From UKL13-2 sp031414695 (GTDB lineage Bacteria > Pseudomonadota > Gammaproteobacteria > Burkholderiales > Usitatibacteraceae): a stretch of DNA of 64,000 bases. Both the position numbers and the translations under genes were made by a program. The notes below the pieces were generated by a model. The model was not told where the DNA came from. It saw only the letters and a list, made by a program, of their open reading frames with translations, and made no database searches. Below, piece by piece: positions 31,224 through 41,168 of the stretch. Every line of letters starts with the position of its first letter. Positions within the stretch are counted from its first letter, which is position 1. The stretch is taken from the NCBI GenBank assembly GCA_031414695.1, contig JANNWG010000035.1, positions 62,001-126,000 on the forward strand, given 5' to 3'.

Positions 31224-33419
31224 ATGATCCGCAAACGCTTGGCATTCGCCGCTAGTTTTATTCTATTTGCGTCATTGCACATTGCTGCACAAACTGTCCC
31301 CGCTGCGCAAAAAGTTGTCAAAACGCCACATGTTGAGGCCGCGCTAATTGCGCGTCACCAATCATTCGTGCCGGGTCAGCCTATTGCGTTGGCGCTACGA
31401 TTAAAAATCATCGATCACTGGCATACCTACTGGCGTAATCCCGGTGATTCAGGCTTACCGACTAAGCTGAAATGGACCTTGCCAACAGGCTATGAGGCAA
31501 GTGAAATTCAGTGGCCTTACCCTAAAAAATTACCGCTTGGCCCATTGATGAATTATGGCTACGAAGGCGAGGCGCTGCATCTTGTCACGATCAAGACGCC
31601 TGCCAATATTAAGCCTGGTGAGATTGCTACCTTTACCGTCAAGGCAGATTGGCTAGTCTGCGCGGATGTTTGTATTCCCGAGGAGGGGGCGCTTACTTTT
31701 AGTTTACCCGCTGTGGCTTCAGCGCCGTTGCCTGATGCGCGTTGGGCGAAAGCCTTTAATGTGGCCGAAGCTGCATTGCCGACAACAGTGTTGGGAAATG
31801 TGAGCGCCAAAATTGATGGTCTCACCTTGCGTTTGACCGCTAAAACGGATGCGGCAGCAAACATCAGTGACATCACCTTTTACCCGCATCGTGATGACGT
31901 GGTAGCAAATGCCGCCAAACAAACGCTCACCAAAACGGCGGATGGCTTTCAGCTTGATGTGACGCTGGCCGAGCCCTTTAACAAGGAAAAAGCGGATGAG
32001 GTAAAAACGCTCGACGGTATTTTGGTCGCCAATAATGCAGCTTGGACCGCGCCAATTAACGCCAAGGCCGTCACCATTGTGGCACCCGTGACTTATGCTG
32101 CGAGTATAGTCAGCAATACAAACTCTAATATTGGCGGGCAACTTCAAGCAAAAATGTCTGAAACGGCAACGCCCGCCTTGAGTTTTTTAGCGGCGATTGT
32201 GTTCGCATTTTTGGGCGGCTTAGTGCTCAATTTAATGCCGTGCGTGTTTCCTGTGCTAGGTATCAAAATAATGGGATTTGTTGAAAACGCGCACGGAAAT
32301 GCACGATTATTGCGCCGCCAAGGTATCGCATTTTTTGCGGGTGTAATGATGTCATTTTTGCTGCTTGCGGGCTTGATGTTGGCACTTCGCGCAGCGGGAC
32401 AATCGATTGGCTGGGGCTTTCAGTTGCAAGAGCCGTTATTTGTAGCGGCACTCGCGGTATTATTTTTTGCCATGGCGCTTAATTTATCGGGCGTGTTTGA
32501 AATTGGCACGTCTCTCCAATCCGCCGCAGGCAATGCGGAGCTAAAAGCACAAAAAAATCCCCTCGGTGGCGCATTCGCCTCCGGTGTATTAGCCACTGTT
32601 GTCGCCACCCCGTGCATGGCACCTGGCCTAGGCGCCTCTGTTGGTTTTACGCTCAGCCAAAGCGCCCCGGTTGCCATGCTCGTATTTATGGCAATCGCCC
32701 TTGGGTTAGCCCTGCCGGTGGTGTTACTTGCATATTTCCCGGCATTGCTGCGCTTCTTGCCAAAGCCTGGTGCATGGATGGAAACCTTCAAACAATTTAT
32801 GGCTTTCCCCTTGTACGCAACTGTCGTCTGGCTCGCATGGGTATTGGGCTCGCAAACGGGCAATGATGGCGTGATGCAACTGCTGGTTGGCTTAACGCTC
32901 ATCGCATTGGCTGCATGGATATACGGGCGTTGGCAAGTTGCCAAGCCAGTTGTTGCCACGCTAGCAGGTGCTGTCGTTGCTTCTGTGGGCATTGCCGCCG
33001 CATGGGCAGGGGCGACAACCGTGCTGCCAGCAGAATCAAGTAGCGCGAATGTGACCAATATCAGCGCTGATGGTTGGACACCCTACTCCGCCGAAAAAAT
33101 AGCCCAGCTACGCGGTGAGGGCAAAGCCGTATTCGTTGATTTCACCGCGACTTGGTGCATCACCTGCCAAGTTAATAAACGCGTGGCGCTGAATCAAGAA
33201 AGCGTCGTGAAAAAAATGGCCGAGTCAAACGTCGTTCGTATGAAAGCAGACTGGACGCGTAAAGATGAGGCTATTACAAAAGCGCTTGCTGCATTCGGAC
33301 GTAATGGCGTGCCGCTGTATGTGCTTTACCCCGTCAAGGGAGAAGCCACAATACTGCCAGAAGTATTGACGCCGTCTATTGTGATTGCTACCGTTGATAA
33401 AGTAACGGCAGCAAAATAA
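31224..33419 (+). CDS. dsbD: DsbD/ScsB-family thiol:disulfide interchange protein
   Basis: The 731-residue protein starts with a signal peptide (MIRKRLAFAASFILFASLHI). The periplasmic N domain has the WLVCADVCIPEEG Cys pair, more like ScsB than E. coli DsbD. The membrane domain has its two Cys in LMPCVFPVLG and ATPCMAPGLG within eight hydrophobic helices. The C-terminal thioredoxin domain has CITC (TATWCITCQVNKRV). It moves electrons from cytosolic thioredoxin to periplasmic thiols, needed for cytochrome c and disulfide repair. I chose the ATG at 31224; a TTG at 31212 is in frame. It is the first chromosomal gene right of the element. Confidence 0.9.
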   Translation: MIRKRLAFAASFILFASLHIAAQTVPAAQKVVKTPHVEAALIARHQSFVPGQPIALALRLKIIDHWHTYWRNPGDSGLPTKLKWTLPTGYEASEIQWPYPKKLPLGPLMNYGYEGEALHLVTIKTPANIKPGEIATFTVKADWLVCADVCIPEEGALTFSLPAVASAPLPDARWAKAFNVAEAALPTTVLGNVSAKIDGLTLRLTAKTDAAANISDITFYPHRDDVVANAAKQTLTKTADGFQLDVTLAEPFNKEKADEVKTLDGILVANNAAWTAPINAKAVTIVAPVTYAASIVSNTNSNIGGQLQAKMSETATPALSFLAAIVFAFLGGLVLNLMPCVFPVLGIKIMGFVENAHGNARLLRRQGIAFFAGVMMSFLLLAGLMLALRAAGQSIGWGFQLQEPLFVAALAVLFFAMALNLSGVFEIGTSLQSAAGNAELKAQKNPLGGAFASGVLATVVATPCMAPGLGASVGFTLSQSAPVAMLVFMAIALGLALPVVLLAYFPALLRFLPKPGAWMETFKQFMAFPLYATVVWLAWVLGSQTGNDGVMQLLVGLTLIALAAWIYGRWQVAKPVVATLAGAVVASVGIAAAWAGATTVLPAESSSANVTNISADGWTPYSAEKIAQLRGEGKAVFVDFTATWCITCQVNKRVALNQESVVKKMAESNVVRMKADWTRKDEAITKALAAFGRNGVPLYVLYPVKGEATILPEVLTPSIVIATVDKVTAAK

Positions 33420-33426
33420 ATAGCTA

Positions 33427-35502
33427 TTAGGGCGCAGGTTGTAGCGGTTTATTTTCAGCAGCCCAGCTGCCCATTTGCTTGCGAACGGCGTTAGTAACGG
33501 CGCGGGCTTCGCCGTCGTCACTAATAATGTATGGCGTCACCATAATGATGAGCTCGGTACGATCCTTACTTTCCTCATCTTTTTTGAATGCGCGTCCAAT
33601 TATGGGTATGTCCTTCAAGAAAGGAATGCCTTTACCTGTAGTAGACTTTAGTTCTGAAATCAAACCGCCCATGACGTAAGTAGAGCCGTGTTTTAGTGTT
33701 AGTTTGCTATCCAGCAGGCGTTTTGAAATAGGTGGTGAGCCTGGCCCCCCCGATACTATTGTGCCGGGCTTACTTGACTCAAGTGTGATGTCCATATCGA
33801 CTTGGTCAGATGAGTGAATAACAGGTTTAATCTTCATAATTGTGCCAGTATCAGCATACTGAACTGTGCTGATTAAACCGTTACCACCTGTGCTGGAATT
33901 TGATTGCTGCTGTGTCAGGATGGGGATTGAGTCTCCCACCTGAATGCTTGCCGTTTCACCATTTCTTGCAAGTGTTTTAGGATTTGATAGAAACGTTACG
34001 CGCCCAGAATTCGCCTCTGCTTGTAGTACAGCGCGTGGATTGCCTAGTCCATCGAGCTGACTAATCACGAGGCCGGTCACGTTAGACAATATGTTGCCCG
34101 GTATAGCGCCTACAGTCGTGCCACCTAATGCGGCTACATTTCTACCGCTACTGTTAACTTTCGAAAAAATCCAATCAACACCAGTGGTCATTCCCTCACT
34201 CAAAACCACCTCGGCAATCGTGACCTCAATTAGCACTTGTCGAGACGTTTTGTCTAGATCATTGAGCAAGCGAATAATGTCTGTGTACTCTTCGCCTGAC
34301 GCACGAAATAGGATGGTATTAGTTGCCTTATCGACCACAACATTGCTCGATGCAGCAGGCGTAGTAGTAGCCGTCGTTGTAGCGGTCCTTGGTGGTGTGC
34401 CCGACAAGAGCTTTGTTACCGTTTCAGCTAGTCGTGTAGCGTCTGTGTTACGTACTTGATAGCTGAAAAAATTGCGCCCCACGCTTTTTTCTGCTGGCTT
34501 ATCCAGCACTTTTGACCATTGCACAATATGTTCAATTATCTCTTTGGATTGGGCAAATACAATAACGCTGTTAATGCCCGACACGGGCAAAAGAGAAATT
34601 GGAAACTGCACACCGCCTAGGCTGCCGCTTCCAACCGAGTATCCCTCTTGGATCAGAATTTCGGTGAGTCTTTTTGCCAGCTCATCAGCAGACCAGATAT
34701 TGGGTGTAATACGTATTGAATTGCGACCTTTGAAAAGCGGTTGATCCAATATTTGTATCGCTTCAAGTGCGGCTTGTAGGTCATCCCCATTTCCCGCGAG
34801 TAGCAATGAATTGCGCACGGGGTCTTCGGTTAAACGAATTTTTTCGCCAAAGAGCGTTCTCAAATAGCTAGACACTTCGTTGGCGCGTACTGCCTGTAAC
34901 TCAACTAATTGAAAAATCGGCCTAAGTGGTAGTGGGGTATCGGGAAGTGCGCTACCACGTCTAATTTCAGGGGCATACCCAATATTGGTGCTGTCTGGCA
35001 CAAAGCGAATCAATCCGCCGACATCTTGTACGGCAACGCCAAACGTTTTTAATAACAACATCGCGCTTGATTCTGCTTCCGCCGCCGTCATTTGCTTGCC
35101 GCTGCGAAGGGTAATTAAATCTTTACGCGCCATTACGGCAGCATCAATGCTGATGTTCTTTTTCAACGCATTCGCATAGACGGCTTGTATAAATGCGGGC
35201 AGCGGTAATTGGTCAAAATTAAGTGTGATGTCGGCTACGGTTGAAGTGGAAGTTGGTGTGGGCTTAGTGGGGTCAGATTTGTTAGGTTTGACTGGGGGAG
35301 TTGGGTTAAGTGTGATCGCTGTTGCGCGATCCTGTGGTGCAATAGGCGCTTGCAAAGCGACTTGTTGTGGCGTTGTTTTAACGGGGATTTCTAGTTGATT
35401 GGTAATCAAGGGCGGCGTTTCGCAGCCTGCGACAACAACGAGCACGCTGAGCCACAACCAGTTGATTGCTTGCTTGCGGCGAATAGGGAAATTTTTGGTC
35501 AT
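33427..35502 (-). CDS. gspD: T2SS outer-membrane secretin GspD
   Basis: The 691-residue protein begins with a lipoprotein-like signal (WLWLSVLVVVAGCE). N-terminal ring domains follow (LNFDQLPLPAFIQAVYANAL, LRPIFQLVELQAVRANEVSS), then the secretin core with VLIEVTIAEVVLSEGMTTGV near residue 415 and STYVMGGLISE near 620. GspD forms the outer-membrane pore of the type II system. A Thr-rich stretch (PRTATTTATTTPAASSN) marks the usual variable linker in the N3 domain. It is last in the minus-strand operon K-L-M-C-D, which starts near 39088. Confidence 0.95.
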   Translation of the reverse strand: MTKNFPIRRKQAINWLWLSVLVVVAGCETPPLITNQLEIPVKTTPQQVALQAPIAPQDRATAITLNPTPPVKPNKSDPTKPTPTSTSTVADITLNFDQLPLPAFIQAVYANALKKNISIDAAVMARKDLITLRSGKQMTAAEAESSAMLLLKTFGVAVQDVGGLIRFVPDSTNIGYAPEIRRGSALPDTPLPLRPIFQLVELQAVRANEVSSYLRTLFGEKIRLTEDPVRNSLLLAGNGDDLQAALEAIQILDQPLFKGRNSIRITPNIWSADELAKRLTEILIQEGYSVGSGSLGGVQFPISLLPVSGINSVIVFAQSKEIIEHIVQWSKVLDKPAEKSVGRNFFSYQVRNTDATRLAETVTKLLSGTPPRTATTTATTTPAASSNVVVDKATNTILFRASGEEYTDIIRLLNDLDKTSRQVLIEVTIAEVVLSEGMTTGVDWIFSKVNSSGRNVAALGGTTVGAIPGNILSNVTGLVISQLDGLGNPRAVLQAEANSGRVTFLSNPKTLARNGETASIQVGDSIPILTQQQSNSSTGGNGLISTVQYADTGTIMKIKPVIHSSDQVDMDITLESSKPGTIVSGGPGSPPISKRLLDSKLTLKHGSTYVMGGLISELKSTTGKGIPFLKDIPIIGRAFKKDEESKDRTELIIMVTPYIISDDGEARAVTNAVRKQMGSWAAENKPLQPAP

Positions 35503-35531
35503 AGTCTCTACGTTTTTTATACTAATTCAGC

Positions 35532-35984
35532 CTACCAAACGATAGGAATAGTTTGTCCGCTCAGTGGCAGAAAACGTTTCTGTCCTGACAAGGATACACA
35601 AACGCCATTTTCTCTGATAGCGGTGATAACAGTGCCATCGGGAAATTTATCACCAGCCTTTAACGGCAGCACACGATCATCGCCAAACTGCACAATCACG
35701 GTGCGGCTTTGCGCGCCCCCGGTAATGCCAGCAAGCCGCCATTGAGTAGTCGCACTGTCGTCCTCGGCTAATTTGTCAGCTGCTTGGCCCCATAGGTTAG
35801 ATTTTTGTAAACCCGCCACAATTGGTGGCACTTGATCAACTATTTGAATACGCGGCACTACCCAGCCTTCGTTTGGATTGATATTTGCGTTACTGACAGC
35901 ATTCGGTGTTGGTGCAAAAGCGACAATAACAACAGCCGTCACTATTGTCAGTAAAAGCCATTGCTTCATTAGACGGCTCATCAT
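35532..35984 (-). CDS. gspC: T2SS inner-membrane protein GspC
   Basis: The 150-residue protein has one N-terminal membrane segment (WLLLTIVTAVVIVAFAP) and a homology-region domain (TTQWRLAGITGGAQSRTVIV, then LPLKAGDKFPDGTVITAIRE). It is short and has no PDZ domain, as in several betaproteobacteria. GspC links the inner-membrane platform to GspD. Its start overlaps the gspM stop (ATGA). It could also be called GspN-like, but the position before gspD favours GspC. Confidence 0.78.
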   Translation of the reverse strand: MMSRLMKQWLLLTIVTAVVIVAFAPTPNAVSNANINPNEGWVVPRIQIVDQVPPIVAGLQKSNLWGQAADKLAEDDSATTQWRLAGITGGAQSRTVIVQFGDDRVLPLKAGDKFPDGTVITAIRENGVCVSLSGQKRFLPLSGQTIPIVW

Positions 35985-36661
35985 TTCGCTAATGCTTTCT
36001 GCGTTGCTGCATTGCCTAACGTTGATGGGGCAGCGTTTATGGCGCTGGTTTTTAGGGCATAGCCGACTAGTTCAATATCAGCGGTGGATGGCTGGCCGAC
36101 ACTGCCTGCACGAATCGTTAAGCTATCAACAACAAATGCGGCACGCTTTTCAGCACGCGCCTTTGCGACGATTGCAAGCCAAGGATAAAAAGTAGTCGGG
36201 CGAAACTCAACCTGCGCGCGCGCGCGTAACGGCACGATATCGGCTAATTCGGCTGACACGGGCACGTCAGTCACCGTAGCAACACGGATGGGCGATCGGA
36301 CAATAATAGTTGCGCTTGAAAAACTTTGCGCGATTTGTTCTTGAAAGCCTGCCTGTGATAACCCAAGGCTACCATCACGCCAAAGTAGTTGTTCGTGTTC
36401 ACTAATAGCGCTAACAACGTCCTGTGAACGTGTAACCCAATCTGCAGACGTTGCTGTGAGGCGTGCTCTGGTGTTTTGCATTTCAACCGTCTGCCATGCC
36501 TCACGTTCCTGCCCTACTGCGTCGCGCAATACTAAGATGCCATATAACCAAAAAATAGCCAATACAATCGAAACGCCAATTCTTAGTCGCTGATTTTGCT
36601 GCCATTCATCTTGCATCTTTGTTAATGCTGATGTGGAGGAGATTAAAGTCGTGCGCTTCAT
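35981..36661 (-). CDS. gspM: T2SS inner-membrane protein GspM
   Basis: The 226-residue protein has a short cytosolic start, one membrane helix (RIGVSIVLAIFWLYGILVLR) and a periplasmic part with a ferredoxin-like C terminus (AQVEFRPTTFYPWLAIVAKA). This topology and the place between gspL and gspC identify it. GspM with GspL holds the GspE ATPase at the membrane. Both ends overlap neighbours by four bases. Confidence 0.82.
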   Translation of the reverse strand: MKRTTLISSTSALTKMQDEWQQNQRLRIGVSIVLAIFWLYGILVLRDAVGQEREAWQTVEMQNTRARLTATSADWVTRSQDVVSAISEHEQLLWRDGSLGLSQAGFQEQIAQSFSSATIIVRSPIRVATVTDVPVSAELADIVPLRARAQVEFRPTTFYPWLAIVAKARAEKRAAFVVDSLTIRAGSVGQPSTADIELVGYALKTSAINAAPSTLGNAATQKALAK

Positions 36662-37911
36662 TTGCTTGCCCCACCAGCAGTTAACGCCGCCGCTTGTGGC
36701 ACAGTTTGTGTCTTCGGCAACTCGGTAATCGTTGGTGTAGTAGTGGATGTGGACACAATTTTGAGCGTAATCGTCGTGCGACTACCGTCAACATTGACTT
36801 CAACATCGCGCAATATCTGCGCTTTTTCAAACGCTTTCACGATTGTTGTCGCCGATGGACCGTTGCCACTAGGGGTGATTAAAGACATTTTCAATTGTGA
36901 CCCGCGCAACTCCCAATCGGTCAATTGCAAAGTCCCTGCCTGCGTTATTTGCGCCAGTACATTGTTCACCAGTGAAAAAATAGCCAAATTATCGGGTGCG
37001 CTGAAGAGGGATGATATTTTTGTCGCACGATCAAGGCCAGAAATAGCTTGTCCACGCGCGCCTAGTGTGGCGTCTAATTCACGTTCTGTTGTTGCTAATT
37101 TAGCAATTGCATTTGTTTTCAGTTGATGTAACTGACGCCATTCATTTGCAAACCACAGCGTTGGAATCACAAGCAACCATGCTGCAATCGCCATTACCAA
37201 GCGCTCACGCGATGTTGTGGTACTCGTTTTTTGACCTAGTAAATGACCAATCGACGATTTGCGCCAATTCAACTTTTGCGTTTGAAATGCAGTGTTGCGC
37301 TTATCGTTGCCGATGCTGCGCTGAAAATTCTGCCACTCGACTGCATTTGGCGATACAGACCACCACTGCTCTGCTTCTACACGACTCAACTTTCCTGTAT
37401 TTGAAATAACGACGGCCACAACGCCATCGAGTCCACTAAATGCCATAGGCTGATTATCAGCAGTTGCTTTAGACAATGCGTAGTCTCTTAGCGCTGTCTC
37501 TGGCAATACCTGAACATCCTCAGGCATTACCTCGGCTAATGCTTGCGCATTGGAGACAACTTCGCTATCCCAAGCGCATAAAATGGCGCCGTCATGCTGC
37601 TCAATAATGTAGTGTGTTGTGTTGGCAAATGGCGTCCACGCTGCTGCTGCCAGTGATATTGCCGATGATTTTTTATCTGCAGGAATACCCTTTAACTCGA
37701 TAATGCGTACGGTGTACAGGGCACGCGATAGCACCCAATATTGCTGGGCTGCGCGTTTAATCAGCCGTGGAGCAGTGACGCCCGCGACAAGATGAAGATA
37801 ATGCTCGTCTTCAGCGAAGGCACGTGCCTGCCCAAGCTGCCCAAAATTTAGGCTAATTTGGCGCAACGGTTGCAATGGATTCAGCCAACCACCTTGGTGC
37901 TGGCGTTTCAT
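36658..37911 (-). CDS. gspL: T2SS inner-membrane protein GspL
   Basis: The protein of about 417 residues has a cytosolic actin-like domain of the GspL/PilM type (residues 1-220), a membrane helix (LVMAIAAWLLVIPTLWFANE) near 240 and a periplasmic ferredoxin-like domain at the end. GspL recruits GspE. I chose the ATG at 37911 (MKRQHQGG); the frame is open to 37950. The gene overlaps the gspK end by 59 bases and the gspM start by four. The last 40 residues are Thr/Ala-rich (STTTPTITELPKTQTVPQ). Confidence 0.82.
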   Translation of the reverse strand: MKRQHQGGWLNPLQPLRQISLNFGQLGQARAFAEDEHYLHLVAGVTAPRLIKRAAQQYWVLSRALYTVRIIELKGIPADKKSSAISLAAAAWTPFANTTHYIIEQHDGAILCAWDSEVVSNAQALAEVMPEDVQVLPETALRDYALSKATADNQPMAFSGLDGVVAVVISNTGKLSRVEAEQWWSVSPNAVEWQNFQRSIGNDKRNTAFQTQKLNWRKSSIGHLLGQKTSTTTSRERLVMAIAAWLLVIPTLWFANEWRQLHQLKTNAIAKLATTERELDATLGARGQAISGLDRATKISSLFSAPDNLAIFSLVNNVLAQITQAGTLQLTDWELRGSQLKMSLITPSGNGPSATTIVKAFEKAQILRDVEVNVDGSRTTITLKIVSTSTTTPTITELPKTQTVPQAAALTAGGASK

Positions 37912-39088
37912 CGGTGCGGATTTGGTCGCGGCGTAGATTGCGGTCGGCAAAATTAGGCTCGTTGATCGATTGGGTAAGTGGCTTCAGTGATGTAGGGGGT
38001 CGCATTTTTTCGGGTTTTTGCGCATCAAGCGCTCGTGCAAATTCATTTGGCGCACCTGTTAAAAAAAGATCAGGTGAGCGACGACGGCACTCTTTGAGGC
38101 GCGTCGGGCGATCTTTTTCACCGGGCGTTATCACAAGCTGACATTCTAGCAGGAACGGTAAGTCACTTTTAGCAATAGTAACGCGCCACGTATCAGCGCC
38201 AACTAACCCAATTAACTCCTCATCAAGCGGGCCATTTGCAAACGGGATCATTTCGGCAAAATTGTTGAATTGACGTGCACGGCGTTGGTCGATGAGTGCA
38301 TTGATGCGAGTAGGATTTAGTCCTGGTAACAGGCTAAGTACCGTTGCAGGAGCGGTGTTGGCATTTATGCCGTAATGCTTGGCGGTCGAAAAAAGGGACA
38401 AAAACCGATCGCGAACACCTGCAATTTGCTGCTCCTCTTGAAGTGAGGATGCATTGTTTTGTAGTGCAGCTTCACTGTCAAATCGATTTAGAGAAGTAAA
38501 TAGTTGTCTCCAAGCCATTATGTCCATGAGCTGCTCGCGTGAGCGTAAAAAGTCATTGGCAGGAGGTGCTAGTTTTGCGGCAACATAATCGTTTTTTTCA
38601 GCGCCGTTTAAGTGCTTTAAATCATCAGGGTCAATGTAGTCGCGCAACCCATCGAGCATTTGCATATGTTGTCTACTTGGTATGCCCAAGTGCGAAAAAA
38701 GTTTAATTAAGAGTTTGTCGTCCAACACATTGATACCAATGAGTCCCCGTTCATCTTGCACCCGCAATGTGGCGCTTGCCGACACCTTGTATGGGCGGTT
38801 ATCGGTAGCGAAGCTCCCACTAGCTACCATGAGCCCAGCGGTGTCTCGAGGATAAATTGCCGCTGCATGTAGTAGCGTTTCACGTATGGAAAACGCGTCG
38901 CGCTCCGCTTCTGCCCAGCGCTGCATATCAATCGCGTTGTTTCTAAGCTCGCTCACGCGATTAGCAAAATAGGCAGCGCCTAATGCAATAAGGGCGACGG
39001 CGAATAACGTGGCAACTAGCACAAACCCTTTTTCTACATACGGAGCGTGGCGGACGAAGCCGACAAATTGGACTGGTCTCATATACAT
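37853..39088 (-). CDS. gspK: T2SS minor pseudopilin GspK
   Basis: The protein of about 411 residues has a prepilin-like leader and helix (EKGFVLVATLFAVALIALGA). The +5 position is not Glu, which is the hallmark of GspK, the tip pseudopilin. A large alpha-helical domain follows (LRDYIDPDDLKHLNGAEKND, INANTAPATVLSLLPGLNPT). The ATG at 39088 or 39082 gives a normal leader; the frame is open to 39193. It is first in the minus-strand T2SS operon, divergent from gspJ. Confidence 0.88.
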   Translation of the reverse strand: MYMRPVQFVGFVRHAPYVEKGFVLVATLFAVALIALGAAYFANRVSELRNNAIDMQRWAEAERDAFSIRETLLHAAAIYPRDTAGLMVASGSFATDNRPYKVSASATLRVQDERGLIGINVLDDKLLIKLFSHLGIPSRQHMQMLDGLRDYIDPDDLKHLNGAEKNDYVAAKLAPPANDFLRSREQLMDIMAWRQLFTSLNRFDSEAALQNNASSLQEEQQIAGVRDRFLSLFSTAKHYGINANTAPATVLSLLPGLNPTRINALIDQRRARQFNNFAEMIPFANGPLDEELIGLVGADTWRVTIAKSDLPFLLECQLVITPGEKDRPTRLKECRRRSPDLFLTGAPNEFARALDAQKPEKMRPPTSLKPLTQSINEPNFADRNLRRDQIRTDETPAPRWLAESIATVAPN

Positions 39089-39261
39089 GCTGTTAGTATA
39101 AAGCGGCAAACACTTGTAATGTCGCGTAACTAATGTGGCAAGGAGTCTGCCAATGAGAAAATTTTTTTTGTAGGCTTGCAATGTAGAAGCCAATGACTAC
39201 GCGTTATGATGTTGTATAAATTACAATTTAAGCAAAAATCATACTTGATTTAAAATTACGC

Positions 39262-39990
39262 ATGACTTACTTGATACTTCAGTTGCAAAACAGTGCCAAA
39301 AAAAACAGCGTAACCATATTACGTCATCCAGCCATAGCCATTAACCGAGGTTTTACGCTGCTCGAAGTGTTAACCGCAATGGCGATTTTTTTTATGGTAG
39401 CCGGTATTTTGGTCTCAGGTGTCGCGCAAGCTATTCGGGTCGCCGAAGTAGGTGGCGTTGAAACAACGCGCTCGCGCGATCAACTGATGCGGCTCGCTTG
39501 GTTCCGTGAAGCTATCGCCTTAACCGTTTTGCCGCCCAATGATCTAACCATATTAGACCCCCCGCCGCCAATGCAGGGAGACTTACGCCAAATCAGTGGA
39601 TTGTCCCTGCAACCATACCAGCCAACGTCAAACGCACCTGGACGATACCGATTTGAAATTAAATACGCCCCGGAACGTGGTGAGACTGGCCTCTATATGG
39701 TGGCAGCAGAGAATGATTTTGTGGTGGAGGCAAATAAACTTGACTTGCTGCTGGCGTCTTGGTTAGGTAGTGAAGGGCGTTTTCGTTATCTTGATGATGA
39801 TAATAAATGGCATGATCGTTGGCCAACAACAGAGCGACTGAATCGGGTTAGAAATTTTAGTCGCTCTGACTTGCCCAAAGCGGTTGAAATTCGCTATGGG
39901 GGTGGTCGTGATGTAGCGGCAAACAGTGTTGTAGTGGCTATACAAAATCGTGCATTGCCGCAACCTACGCTAAGAGAGCTATCGCAATGA
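39262..39990 (+). CDS. gspJ: T2SS minor pseudopilin GspJ
   Basis: The 242-residue protein has NRGFTLLEVLTAMAIFFMVA, a class III signal with Glu at +5, and a GspJ-type globular domain. The leader before it is long (about 29 residues), but I see no better start. GspJ is part of the tip complex I-J-K. Its stop overlaps the lptC start, so it is physically in the lpt operon and not next to gspH-gspI. Confidence 0.87.
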   Translation: MTYLILQLQNSAKKNSVTILRHPAIAINRGFTLLEVLTAMAIFFMVAGILVSGVAQAIRVAEVGGVETTRSRDQLMRLAWFREAIALTVLPPNDLTILDPPPPMQGDLRQISGLSLQPYQPTSNAPGRYRFEIKYAPERGETGLYMVAAENDFVVEANKLDLLLASWLGSEGRFRYLDDDNKWHDRWPTTERLNRVRNFSRSDLPKAVEIRYGGGRDVAANSVVVAIQNRALPQPTLRELSQ

Positions 39991-40556
39991 ACGACCGCGC
40001 GCTACCACTGATGCCGCTAGGCATATTGCTACTACTCGCAGGCATGACATTTTGGCTGTCGAGTTATGTTGAAAATCAGGGTGCTGAAAAAGCGGCTAAC
40101 AATCGAAACGACCCAGATGTTGTTATTGAAAAATTTAGCGCACAAAAATTATCGCCTGAGGGAGAGGTGCAATATGTCGTTACAGCAGACAAAATGACGC
40201 ACTATCCGAGAGATGATACTGCTGTACTTGAAAAGATTATATTTACGGCCACCACACTGGGACGACCAAAAGTTGTTGCTCGTGCACCTCGTGGAATATC
40301 GAAGAATGGTGGGGATGAAATAGTAATGGAGGGCGGCGTGATGATTGATTCAGCGGCGGCAGGGCGCTCGCCCGCGATGCAACTAAAAACGCCAAAGCTT
40401 ACGGTTCTGCCAGAGCAAAATATTGCACGATCTACGGATGGAGTTGCCATTGAGAGTGTTCAAGGCGTGATGACTGCGACATCGTTTGAACTCAATAACG
40501 CCACACAAGAATTAAGAATGACCAGATTTAATGCCAGACTTAAAAGCGGAAAATAA
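39987..40556 (+). CDS. lptC: LPS-transport protein LptC
   Basis: The 189-residue protein has one N-terminal membrane anchor (PLGILLLLAGMTFWLSS) and a periplasmic beta-jellyroll domain (IEKFSAQKLSPEGEVQYVVT, MQLKTPKLTVLPEQNIARST). It passes LPS from LptBFG to LptA. ATGA overlap with gspJ; lptA follows after 18 bases. Confidence 0.9.
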   Translation: MNDRALPLMPLGILLLLAGMTFWLSSYVENQGAEKAANNRNDPDVVIEKFSAQKLSPEGEVQYVVTADKMTHYPRDDTAVLEKIIFTATTLGRPKVVARAPRGISKNGGDEIVMEGGVMIDSAAAGRSPAMQLKTPKLTVLPEQNIARSTDGVAIESVQGVMTATSFELNNATQELRMTRFNARLKSGK

Positions 40557-40574
40557 TAGAAGAGAAAGTTTGAA

Positions 40575-41165
40575 ATGAAATTGATAAAAAAATCATTGGC
40601 CTCATTAATTGTTTTAGCAGCAACTATTACCATGCCTGCAATAACATACGCCGAGAAGGCGGATCGCAGCAAGGAAATTGTCATTGATGCCGCACGTAAT
40701 ACAGCGGATCAAGCCAAAAACATATTGGTTCTAGAAGGAATGGTGACCTTGGAGCAAGGCACGATGCGAATTACGGCAGATAAAATGATTGTTAAGCGCG
40801 ATGATCAAGAATTTATCTTCGCTGAGCTAGTTGCACTTGGCGGCAATCAAATCACCTTCCGCGAAAAACGCGAGGGCTTTAATGATTTTATGGAAGGTAC
40901 GGCTGACCGCGCTGAATTTGACGACAAAGCCAGAACAATTAAATTATTTAAGCGTGCCAAGTTAAAAACGGGCAATGATTTGCTCACAGGCGAATACATT
41001 TACTACAACTCAGATACCCAAGTCATTCAAGCCGATGGTCAAGCGCCAGTTGGCAAAGACGGCAAACCAAAAACAGATAGCGCAGGACGAGTACGCATTG
41101 TTATTCAGCCTAGACCAAGCGCAACTAGTGACTCAAAAACCCCAACTGCTGTTGAGAAAAAATAG
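40575..41165 (+). CDS. lptA: Periplasmic LPS-transport bridge LptA
   Basis: The 196-residue protein has a signal peptide (SLASLIVLAATITMPAITYA) and the OstA/LptA jellyroll (IVIDAARNTADQAKNILVLE, GTADRAEFDDKARTIKLFKR, GEYIYYNSDTQVIQADG). It forms the filament that carries LPS to the outer membrane. The C-terminal tail is Pro/Ser/Thr-rich. lptB follows 3 bases after the stop. Confidence 0.92.
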   Translation: MKLIKKSLASLIVLAATITMPAITYAEKADRSKEIVIDAARNTADQAKNILVLEGMVTLEQGTMRITADKMIVKRDDQEFIFAELVALGGNQITFREKREGFNDFMEGTADRAEFDDKARTIKLFKRAKLKTGNDLLTGEYIYYNSDTQVIQADGQAPVGKDGKPKTDSAGRVRIVIQPRPSATSDSKTPTAVEKK

Positions 41166-41168
41166 CGA

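Noticed and set aside
32420..33058. A 212-codon minus-strand frame opposite dsbD
   Set aside because: Shadow of the dsbD membrane and linker coding sequence; no independent evidence.
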